Of a stretch of 22,223 nucleotides of DNA, positions 13,990 to 20,121 are shown piece after piece. Made by a program: the position numbers and the translations under genes. Every line of letters begins with the position of its first letter. Positions within the stretch are counted from its first letter, which is position 1. The DNA lies in NCBI GenBank assembly GCA_018830605.1, contig JAHJRZ010000032.1:1-22223 (forward strand), in the 5' to 3' direction. The notes below the pieces were generated by a model. That model did not search any database and had not been told where the DNA came from. It saw only the letters and a list, made by a program, of their open reading frames with translations. The DNA comes from Patescibacteria group bacterium. GTDB lineage: Bacteria; Patescibacteriota; UBA1384; JAHJRZ01.

Positions 13990-14909
13990 ATATAATTGGC
14001 AAAAGAAAAATATTTTATTTTATCTCCGGTCTGGTTATTATTTTTTCAGTTGTGGCTATCTTGGTCTGGGGATTAAATTTTGGCATTGATTTTCAGGGCG
14101 GGACATTAATTGAGCTTGATTTTACGCCTTCCGGCAAGGAGGTTGACCTCAATCAGGTCAGAGAATCATTTTCTAAAGAAGAGGGAATAAAAAGTTTGAG
14201 TGTGCAGGAGACGGGCGAAAACTCCGTTCTGATTAAAGCCGAAGGAATCGATAAAGAGAAGTATAATAGCTTAAAAGATAAGATCAAGAATAATGCCGGT
14301 GATTTTACAGAGTCGCGTTTTGAGACGGTCGGTCCGACCGTCAGCTCGGATTTAAAGAAAAAGGCCTTTATTTCCGTCGGGGTGGCTTCTTTGGCGATCA
14401 TTATTTATCTCGCGATCGCTTTTCGCAAGGTGCCGCGGCCAGCTAACTCCTGGCGTTTTGGAATTACAGCAGTCGTCGCTCTTCTTCATGATCTATTGTT
14501 TATGGTCGGTTTATTTGCCATTTTAGGCCATTATTTTGATAATATTGTGGTTGATTCATTATTTATCACTGCGCTCTTAACGGTCTTGGGTTTTTCGGTC
14601 CATGATACGATTGTTGTTTTTGACCGGATCAGGGAGAATCTGCGCCGGATGGCGGTCTCGAAAAATTTAAGTTTTTCCTATATTACTAATGAGAGCATTA
14701 AGCAGACGATTACGCGCTCCATTAATACTTCTTTTACGGTCTTGATTGCGCTCTTAGCGGTTCTTGTTTTTGGCGGCGAATCTATCTTTGCTTTTGTTTT
14801 GGCTCTAATCGTCGGCATTATTGTGGGCACTTATTCCTCAATTTTTGTCGCTTCAGCTTTACTTGTTGATTGGACCGAGTGGAGCATCAGGAGAGAAGCG
14901 AAATCCTAA
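13986..14909 (+). CDS. secF: Protein translocase subunit SecF
   Basis: 307 residues. The first membrane helix (about 8-29) is followed by NFGIDFQGGTLIEL, then a periplasmic domain. The C-terminal helices carry GFSVHDTIVVFDRIRENL, the SecF form of the RND signature, and NTSFTVLIALLAVLVFGG. It works with SecD and starts inside its stop codon. The last codons and the TAA stop are formed by the AAATCCT heptad repeat that begins at 14901, so the repeat has reached into the gene. Confidence 0.96.
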   Translation: MNIIGKRKIFYFISGLVIIFSVVAILVWGLNFGIDFQGGTLIELDFTPSGKEVDLNQVRESFSKEEGIKSLSVQETGENSVLIKAEGIDKEKYNSLKDKIKNNAGDFTESRFETVGPTVSSDLKKKAFISVGVASLAIIIYLAIAFRKVPRPANSWRFGITAVVALLHDLLFMVGLFAILGHYFDNIVVDSLFITALLTVLGFSVHDTIVVFDRIRENLRRMAVSKNLSFSYITNESIKQTITRSINTSFTVLIALLAVLVFGGESIFAFVLALIVGIIVGTYSSIFVASALLVDWTEWSIRREAKS

Positions 14910-15008
14910 ATCCTAAATCCTAAATTCTGAACTCTAAACAAATGTTTGGAAAATTTGAATTTTGAGTTTTGATATTGTTTAGGATTTAGTGCTTTGAATT
15001 TAGAATTT
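14901..15008 (+). repeat. Heptad repeat and AT-rich inverted repeat after secF
   Basis: AAATCCT occurs three times in tandem, followed by the degenerate units AAATTCT and GAACTCT. About 50 nt later the reverse complement returns (TGTTTAGGATTTAGT, 14976-14990). Together they form a long imperfect AT-rich hairpin that supplies the secF stop codon. Confidence 0.8.
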
Positions 15009-15116
15009 CCAGCGCTTCGCGCTGGCGGAGTAGGGAAGTGAAGGGAGTTAAAATTAACCATATTATATGGTTAAAATGGGGGAATTATGAAAAAATCCTC
15101 GGGGGAGGATTTTTTT
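15009..15116 (+). terminator. Hairpins, palindrome and terminator downstream of secF
   Basis: CCAGCGC-TTC-GCGCTGG lies at 15009-15025. A palindrome TTAACCATA-TTA-TATGGTTAA (15054-15074), like an operator half-site pair, follows. A strong bidirectional terminator (AAAAAATCCTC-GGGG-GAGGATTTTTT) lies at 15090-15116. The T and A tracts on both sides would stop transcription from either direction. Confidence 0.75.
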
Positions 15117-15681
15117 AATCACAAATATCAAACTTGTCTCGAGCGAAGCGAGAGATCAAAAATCCCAAAAAAATCTAAAAATTTTTCTAAATTCAAATTA
15201 AAATTTTTTATTTTTTAAATTAAAATGCGAAATTCGGGCACCCTATTTTTTCATCTATCCGGGGGATTCCCCATATTCGCGAACCATTAGTCGGTTATTC
15301 GTGAGATATTAGTGTGTGGGGCGAAGCCCTAGACGGCGATCTGCGCTTTGAAATTTTAAAAGACGAAATGTAAGTCGGCTTTACAATTTTTTACACAAAG
15401 ACACATCTAATTTTCTACCATATATGTCGCATAAGATACATTGTGCGTCGTTGTATCAAAAGATGCTTTGAGTACTAATGTTCGAGCGAGTCGCGGCGAG
15501 TCGAGAACTCTCCTGTTAATTTATAGTTGTAAATCCTTAGATTTCCGCCGTTTTTATGCGGCTAAATTTTTGTCTCGAATTGCTACTCCCCTTTTTATGT
15601 CAGTAAACAATAAGCAGTTAACAGTAAATAGAAAAAATCGATGATCGTGTTCGTCTTTCTGTTTTCTGTTAACTAATGTGG
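15117..15681. other. Intergenic stretch without a supported gene
   Basis: About 560 nt with no convincing reading frame. It holds small hairpins: CTCG-AGCGAAG-CGAG near 15138, GGGGGATTCCCC near 15261, and a terminator-like TGTAAG-TCGG-CTTTACA with T6 near 15370. Heptad repeats of the CAGTAAA/CAATAAG/CAGTTAA type lie at 15601-15628, with two TTTCTGT units at 15656-15669. CATTGTGCG at about 15441 is the inverse of the core of the repeat at 15682. It could include an unrecognised RNA. Confidence 0.5.
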
Positions 15682-15693
15682 TGTCGCACAATG
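15682..15693. repeat. Left copy of the 12-nt island-flanking repeat
   Basis: TGTCGCACAATG is found again in the same orientation at 17262-17273. The pair encloses the island of small minus-strand genes. Each copy lies beside a hairpin. Confidence 0.6.
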
Positions 15694-15698
15694 TTAAA

Positions 15699-15749
15699 CC
15701 CGCCACAAGGAATGTTGTCCCGAAGGACGCTATTCCATGTTGTGGCGGG
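15699..15749 (-). terminator. Hairpin ending the membrane-miniprotein operon
   Basis: CCCGCCACAA / TTGTGGCGGG (10 bp), continued by GGAAT / ATTCC with a 3-nt bulge, capped by GTCC-CGAA-GGAC. On the minus strand it is followed by a weak T-run (TTTAAC), so it may be a terminator or an RNA-stabilising end. Confidence 0.6.
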
Positions 15750-15757
15750 CTTGTGTG

Positions 15758-15841
15758 TCAACGGTTGAACAATGGTCCAATCATCGCCCCGGCGGCGAAT
15801 CCGATGATGGCCAGAGCGATGAAAAGGAGGTTCACCTTCAC
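15758..15841 (-). CDS. Membrane miniprotein (27 aa), GTG start
   Basis: 27 residues, read MKVNLLFIALAIIGF then AAGAMIGPLFNR. It is almost wholly one transmembrane helix with a basic end. It starts with GTG whose GTGA overlaps the TGA stop of the upstream gene, so the two are translationally coupled. A strong SD (AAAGGGAGGTGA) lies about 8 nt before it, inside the upstream gene. No family recognised. The size and composition resemble small regulatory membrane peptides or type I toxin peptides, but nothing confirms that. Confidence 0.5.
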   Translation of the reverse strand: MKVNLLFIALAIIGFAAGAMIGPLFNR

Positions 15842-16062
15842 TTGGATTTCACCTCCCTTTCGGCCGGGCTGTAGAGATTGGCGGGGTCGTCCCCGAGAAT
15901 AGCGTCGCCGCTGTGGAATTCACTTGGCGACCACCGCACGAAGCCGAGTCCTACTTTGAGATTGTGCCTCGTTGCTGGCGAGCAGACGAGCACAACTGCG
16001 AAGACGATGACGGCGAGGACAACTAGAGCGATGAAGCGTCGGTGTTGCCGCGTCCTATTCAT
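15838..16062 (-). CDS. Hypothetical single-pass membrane protein (74 aa)
   Basis: Starts MNRTRQHRRF, a basic N-terminus, then a membrane helix (about 11-27: IALVVLAVIVFAVVLVC), then about 45 outer residues with WSPSEFHSGDAILGDD. A cysteine at the end of the helix is not in a clear lipobox. The start is fixed by AAAGGAGC 8 nt upstream, in preference to an ATG 31 codons earlier with no SD. It lies 40 nt after the 70-residue gene and overlaps the 27-residue gene by 4 nt. Unknown function. GC-rich codons set it apart from the core genes. Confidence 0.6.
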   Translation of the reverse strand: MNRTRQHRRFIALVVLAVIVFAVVLVCSPATRHNLKVGLGFVRWSPSEFHSGDAILGDDPANLYSPAEREVKSK

Positions 16063-16102
16063 TACTCTGCTCCTTTCGTTTCTGCGTTCGTTGTTGCGAT
16101 TC

Positions 16103-16315
16103 TTACCGTCTCCATGGCTGTCCTCGTCTCCAGATGAAGCGCCGCGCGAGAACAACCAGAACAGCCAACACCACGACCGGGACAGCGCCTAAGTTAGAAT
16201 GGACTTCCGACTTCATCATCAGTCCGCCGCCATCTTCCTTGTTCATCTGGCCGACGACAGCCACGACGATGATCAAGAAGATGATGATGGCAGAACTCGG
16301 ATTCTCTCTGACCAT
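16103..16315 (-). CDS. Hypothetical two-helix membrane protein (70 aa)
   Basis: Starts MVRENPSSAIIIFLIIVVAV. Hydrophobic segments at about residues 9-22 and 42-57 are separated by an acidic, glycine-rich loop, and the C-terminus is very basic (RRFIWRRGQPWRR). It is likely a hairpin in the plasma membrane with a cytoplasmic basic tail. The start is fixed by AAAGGGAGG, 9 nt upstream, part of the 16-nt string shared with the gene at 3714. It is the first of three minus-strand membrane-protein genes. No family recognised. A clear promoter is not seen directly upstream; TTGCAA-N17-TATGCT in the leader is a weak candidate. Confidence 0.58.
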   Translation of the reverse strand: MVRENPSSAIIIFLIIVVAVVGQMNKEDGGGLMMKSEVHSNLGAVPVVVLAVLVVLARRFIWRRGQPWRR

Positions 16316-16660
16316 CGTCGCTTGCCTCCCTTTAGGTTCATCATAAAGCTGAAGGATTGTCTTAGAAATACAGCTCCCAGCTGTCAGCATACAGCTTACA
16401 GCCCTGACTTGCAAATCTGCTGGCTGCTGTAAAGCTGTTGGCTGGATGCTTTTTTAAATCAATCTTTCAGCTCAATTTACTATTTTGACTTGCACGACTT
16501 TCCCCACGATTGTTTGAAAAGTCGTTTATTTATAAAGGTACGGATAGTGGCGGTATGGCTAAATGTTTTAGCGGGCAGGTTTGCGGCTAAATTTATTGGT
16601 TGCCCGCCACTATCTTGGGCTTGAAGCAATGTGCGTGATCTCTTTTTCTTATCGTTTCTT
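16316..16660 (-). other. Leader and spacer between the two island units
   Basis: 345 nt without a gene. It contains heptad repeats (CAGCTCC, CAGCTGT, CAGCATA, CAGCTTA; 16371-16398). A stem-loop ACGACTTT-N16-AAAGTCGT (16494-16525) is also present at 17079-17110. A large inverted repeat GATAGTGGCGG / CCGCCACTATC (16543-16614) has inner arms GCGGGCA / TGCCCGC that would compete with the outer stem. The latter may be the 3' end structure of the 91-residue gene's transcript. Confidence 0.6.
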
Positions 16661-16936
16661 TTATCCGGCTTTACGAGCCACGCGAGGTGCCTGGTCGAGC
16701 ATTGTCCCGAGCTCGCGGAATAGTGTCTCCGCATCTTCACTCAAGACCGTCTCGTCAGGCAGTTCTCCGTCGAGATTGATGCCGTTATCGGCAGCAATCT
16801 TTTCTTGGAGTTGCTGTTTTTTCTTGGCGAATGTTCTCGCCAAATCCCCGATTGGACCCTTGTCTTTGGTTAGTCCGGAGAGGATCTGCGGCGAGGGACG
16901 GTGGAAAAACGCAGCTACATCTGTCAGAGTTGACAT
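16661..16936 (-). CDS. Hypothetical helical soluble protein (91 aa)
   Basis: Begins MSTLTDVAAFFHRPSPQ. It is predicted mostly helical, with a charged central segment FAKKKQQLQEKIAADNG and an acidic C-terminal half ending in a basic RVARKAG. No membrane segment or known motif. The ATG is fixed by AAGGAG about 9 nt upstream. A perfect consensus promoter lies at 17225-17253 with a leader of about 280 nt. Strong signals make it a real, probably well expressed gene. A longer plus-strand frame over the same DNA has no such signals. It heads the island of small genes and parallels the 88-residue gene at 3408. Confidence 0.65.
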   Translation of the reverse strand: MSTLTDVAAFFHRPSPQILSGLTKDKGPIGDLARTFAKKKQQLQEKIAADNGINLDGELPDETVLSEDAETLFRELGTMLDQAPRVARKAG

Positions 16937-17218
16937 TTTCCCCTACTCCTTCTTGGGATTACTGGTCTCGCTTCGCGAGATCAGGTCGCTTGAGGCGATG
17001 CTCAAGGCAACAGGGAGAGTTTATTATTATCTTATTAAAATTATTAAACTCTTTCTGCTATCTTGAGATTTCTCAACACCACTTTGGCAACGATCGGATG
17101 AAAAGTCGTTTATAATCTTTTGAATAAAATCCGAAACTATTTCACGATCGTGAGCTAATTCCTGATTTTATAGTTGTAAAAACTAGTCGGATTACCGAGA
17201 CTAATCTCTCAAGGCAAC
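16937..17218 (-). promoter_or_regulatory. Long structured 5' leader of the 91-aa gene
   Basis: About 280 nt between the consensus promoter and the SD. On the minus strand, in order, it holds GAGA-UUAG-UCUC, the stem-loop ACGACUUU/AAAGUGGU (17079-17110), and an AT-rich hairpin with arms AGAGUUU / AAACUCU (about 17015-17052). CUUGAG-CAUCGC-CUCAAG and CUGAUCUCGC-GAA-GCGAGACCAG then follow, the last ending about 11 nt before the SD. Such a leader suggests RNA-level control. Confidence 0.55.
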
Positions 17219-17224
17219 AAACAC

Positions 17225-17253
17225 ATTATATCATATCATAATTATTTTGTCAA
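17225..17253 (-). promoter_or_regulatory. Perfect consensus promoter of the island
   Basis: On the minus strand TTGACA (17248-17253), 17-nt spacer, TATAAT (17225-17230). It is the best promoter match in the window. Confidence 0.85.
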
Positions 17254-17261
17254 TACTTTGA

Positions 17262-17273
17262 TGTCGCACAATG
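17262..17273. repeat. Right copy of the 12-nt island-flanking repeat
   Basis: TGTCGCACAATG, identical to 15682-15693, lies between the terminator of the ATPase gene and the island promoter. Confidence 0.6.
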
Positions 17274-17283
17274 ATTTAATTAA

Positions 17284-17303
17284 AACCGCCTTTTTGGGCG
17301 GTT
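17284..17303 (-). terminator. Terminator of the VirD4-like ATPase unit
   Basis: AACCGCC-TTTTTG-GGCGGTT hairpin (7 bp). On the minus strand it is followed by TTAATT. Confidence 0.7.
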
Positions 17304-17312
17304 AAATTATAA

Positions 17313-17340
17313 TTTGATATTTTTGATTTGATATTTTTTA
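17313..17340 (-). repeat. Heptad repeats at the ATPase gene 3' end
   Basis: Four 7-nt units on the plus strand, TTTGATA twice alternating with TTTTTGA and TTTTTTA. The last unit contains the stop codon of the ATPase gene (17338-17340 on the minus strand). Confidence 0.75.
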
Positions 17341-20103
17341 TTCGTCCCTATCTATTTTATGCGTCTCGCCTTCGTTAATAGTCGTATGCCCGTCTTCATC
17401 CGTCTTGATTGAGTCAATCGTCTTTCGAATATCAGTAACTTTTGGTGAACTGCTCCCGGTTTCCAGCTTCCGGCTTCCAGCTGGTTGCTGATTGTTGACT
17501 GCTGATTGCTCTCGGTAGAGCACATAAAATCTCTCTCCCTTAGTATCCATTACTTCCTGCCATCCCGCGGGATGGCTGCTCCCGGCTTCCAGCTCCCGGC
17601 TTCCAGCTCCCGGCTTCCAGCTCCCGGCTGTCGGCTGGTTGCTGATAGCTGGTTGCTGTTGGCTGGCGGCTGGCGGCTGTTTATTTAACAGCTTCTCCAC
17701 TGCCGAGACATTGGCTTTGCGAATATTGGCTTCTACTGTCTCTACTAGTTGGCCGTATTTTTGCCGTGATTGCTCAATCACTTTTTCATGATTATTAGTT
17801 GTTTCAGTATAGGGTGGGATATTGGTTGCCGAGAATGGGATAGTCGTCACTCCTTCAATCGACATTTTGACATAAATATGATATTTATCCAGATTAATTA
17901 AATCCGTCTCTTCAAAAACAGGAATATATTCTTTGGCCAAAAGCGGAGCGTCTGACGCGCCCACGCGAAAAGTAATCATCGTGCCCACATTGCCAAAGAC
18001 CGCATCTCTGACTTCTTCTGACATCTGCGTTACGTATTGATTGGCGATAATAATATTTAAGTGGTACTTGCGCGCTTCAGACAAAATGGCGGCAAATGAT
18101 TCAGTGGCAAAATTTTGGAACTCATCCACATACATATAAAAATCAACTCGTTCGGTTTCTGGAATTCTCGCCCGCATCATGGCGGTTATCTGAATTTTAG
18201 TAATTAACATAGCTCCGATTAAAGCGCAGTTATCTTCACCGATTTTGCCCTTAGAGAGATTCATCAAGAGAATTTTTTTATTGTCCATAATGTCTTCAAT
18301 GTCAATCGTTGACTTTGGCTGGCCGAGAATATTTCGAATAGTTGAGGAAGATAAAAACTGCCCGACTTTATTTTGGATGGGTGCGACCGCCTCGGTTCTA
18401 AACTTCTGGTCGTAGCGCTCAAATTCATTAATCCAGAAGTCTTTAACCACCGGGTCTTGCACTCGGTCCACCACCTCGCGCCGGTAAGATTCATCAACTA
18501 ACATCTTCATAATGCCGAGCATGGTCTCGCCCGGGCTTTCAAGAAGGGCTAAAATTGTATTTCGCAAAATATGCTCTAAGCGCGGTCCCCAAGAATCAAT
18601 CCAGAGTTTTTTAAAGATGCCGATTAATCCGGAGGAGACGATATTTTTGAGCTCGGGATTGACGTTCTCCAAGAGATTGAAGCCGATCGGATGTTCTATG
18701 TCAGAGGGGTCAAAGAGGACGACATCGTCTACTCTATTATCCGGGATAAAGTTCAAGATATACTCAATAAAATCTCCGTGCGGATCAACCACGGCTATCC
18801 CTCGACCCGCTTTCATATCATCAATCACCATATTCTGCATCGTGTTGGTCTTGCCTACGCCAGTGCGGCCGATCAAATACATATGCCGGCGCCGGTCGTC
18901 TTCTCTAATGCCGAATTTAACCTGATCACCTCGAAAATCAGTAATGCCAAAAACAGTAATCTTCGGGTCAGGCCTTTCATCTAAAATCAAAGGCAGATCA
19001 GCCGGCGGCTCTCCTTTTTTCGCCCCGGCCCAGACGATTGATGGCGTCTCCACCGAAATATTAGGCAAGTGATAGATAGAAGCCAACTCTTCAATATTTA
19101 AAGTAAAACCATGATCAATAAAGAGCCGTTTTTGATAATCCTCAAGAAAATGAGGATTATCAAGATAGCTCTTCTCTGATTTAAAGCCATTCATATTAGT
19201 CGTGTTGAACTGTTTGAAAGCGCCGACCGCTGAATGGAGGCGGCCTCTGGCTTTAATTTGGTTCTCAGCCACAGCTATAATTCGAATTTTGGTCAAAAAA
19301 CCAAGTTTGACGATTTTTTCTTCCACTCCGGTTAGAGCGGCTTCGACCGGGCCTGGCAGTTTAATCTCGCCCGGTTTTTCCGCTTCTCTCTCGGGTTGAG
19401 TAGCAGTAAAAAAGAGATCTTTAAGAAAATTTAAAGTTCCGCCTAAGAGGATATTGCCAAGGCCCAAGCTTTTTCCCCGGCCAGATTTTACGGCCTCAAC
19501 ATGAGAGATCCCTTGGTTCTGCCACTCATCACTTACTGGCCGCACAATGATCTGCATCCAGATCTCTTCGTTTTTATGGACTTTAGAGAGAACGGCGGTA
19601 ATTGAGGCCAAGGGGTCAACCTCAAAATTAATAAAGGTCTTGATAGGATAGACATCTTCTTTATTAAGAGTTAGTTCTGTGCCAATGTAAGCTATGTTCT
19701 GTTCAGACGATGGCAGGCGGGCGTAATCCTCTACTTCTTTGATCTCAATGTCAGGATATTGGGCATAAATCTGCCCTTCCACAAAATCGCGCAAGTGATT
19801 CGGAACAAAGACGTAGAATTTAATCTGATTTTTCTGGGCCACGATTTCAAAGGAGACAAAATCAGCAATCGCTGATGCCATCTCTTCTGACTTTGATTTG
19901 TAAATGCCGTGCAGAGCGGCAAACAAGGCCTCTGCCGCCTGCGGGGTCTTCTCATTTTCCTTAGGAACGGAAATAAAAAGAACGGTGTAATCTTGTTGGG
20001 TCAAGATCATTCTTTTACCAAGATAAGCTCTTTTTTTAAGATGATAATAAAGAGCAAAGATAATGGCGATAAGGACAAGAATTAGAATCAGGATTAAGGT
20101 CAT
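17338..20103 (-). CDS. VirD4/TraG-like conjugative-type ATPase
   Basis: 921 residues. An N-terminal membrane helix (about 1-20) is followed by a 380-residue domain of unknown structure and a RecA/FtsK-like motor. Walker A is GRTGVGKT at residues 412-419; Walker B is FYMYVDEF, with D660 and E661. IIIANQYVTQM after it is the TraG/VirD4 sensor-like motif. Such proteins couple DNA or protein substrates to type IV secretion channels. No VirB or relaxase gene is visible, so its substrate is unknown; lone copies like this are common in Patescibacteria. The C-terminal 120 residues are a Gln/Ala/Ser/Gly-rich tail encoded by heptad DNA repeats. It follows the sigma4/HARE gene by 18 nt, probably one operon. 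Only a weak GAGGGG SD. Confidence 0.85.
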   Translation of the reverse strand: MTLILILILVLIAIIFALYYHLKKRAYLGKRMILTQQDYTVLFISVPKENEKTPQAAEALFAALHGIYKSKSEEMASAIADFVSFEIVAQKNQIKFYVFVPNHLRDFVEGQIYAQYPDIEIKEVEDYARLPSSEQNIAYIGTELTLNKEDVYPIKTFINFEVDPLASITAVLSKVHKNEEIWMQIIVRPVSDEWQNQGISHVEAVKSGRGKSLGLGNILLGGTLNFLKDLFFTATQPEREAEKPGEIKLPGPVEAALTGVEEKIVKLGFLTKIRIIAVAENQIKARGRLHSAVGAFKQFNTTNMNGFKSEKSYLDNPHFLEDYQKRLFIDHGFTLNIEELASIYHLPNISVETPSIVWAGAKKGEPPADLPLILDERPDPKITVFGITDFRGDQVKFGIREDDRRRHMYLIGRTGVGKTNTMQNMVIDDMKAGRGIAVVDPHGDFIEYILNFIPDNRVDDVVLFDPSDIEHPIGFNLLENVNPELKNIVSSGLIGIFKKLWIDSWGPRLEHILRNTILALLESPGETMLGIMKMLVDESYRREVVDRVQDPVVKDFWINEFERYDQKFRTEAVAPIQNKVGQFLSSSTIRNILGQPKSTIDIEDIMDNKKILLMNLSKGKIGEDNCALIGAMLITKIQITAMMRARIPETERVDFYMYVDEFQNFATESFAAILSEARKYHLNIIIANQYVTQMSEEVRDAVFGNVGTMITFRVGASDAPLLAKEYIPVFEETDLINLDKYHIYVKMSIEGVTTIPFSATNIPPYTETTNNHEKVIEQSRQKYGQLVETVEANIRKANVSAVEKLLNKQPPAASQQQPAISNQPTAGSWKPGAGSRELEAGSSHPAGWQEVMDTKGERFYVLYREQSAVNNQQPAGSRKLETGSSSPKVTDIRKTIDSIKTDEDGHTTINEGETHKIDRDE
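17452..17680 (-). repeat. GC-rich heptad repeats coding the ATPase tail
   Basis: Two blocks (17452-17511 and 17578-17680). The second contains three perfect tandem copies of GCTCCCGGCTTCCA (17578-17619), each two heptads of the type GCTYCCR. Units such as GGTTGCT, GATAGCT and GGCGGCT follow. Because 7 is not a multiple of 3, successive units are read in rotating frames, yet none contains a stop. Confidence 0.85.
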
Positions 20104-20121
20104 AAAGCCCCTCGAGTCTTC

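Noticed and set aside
15087..15220. Short plus-strand frame beginning MKKSSGEDFF
   Set aside because: Its first codons are the stem of a bidirectional terminator.
15441..15644. 67-codon plus-strand frame after 15440
   Set aside because: Its end is translated heptad repeat (NNKQLTVNRK) and it has no start signal.
16581..17066. 161-codon plus-strand frame opposite the 91-residue gene
   Set aside because: No promoter or SD, whereas the minus strand has both. It reads as the complement shadow of a GC-rich gene.
17338..20103. A complete type IV secretion or conjugation locus
   Set aside because: Only the coupling-type ATPase is present; no relaxase, VirB or pilin-like conjugation genes lie next to it.
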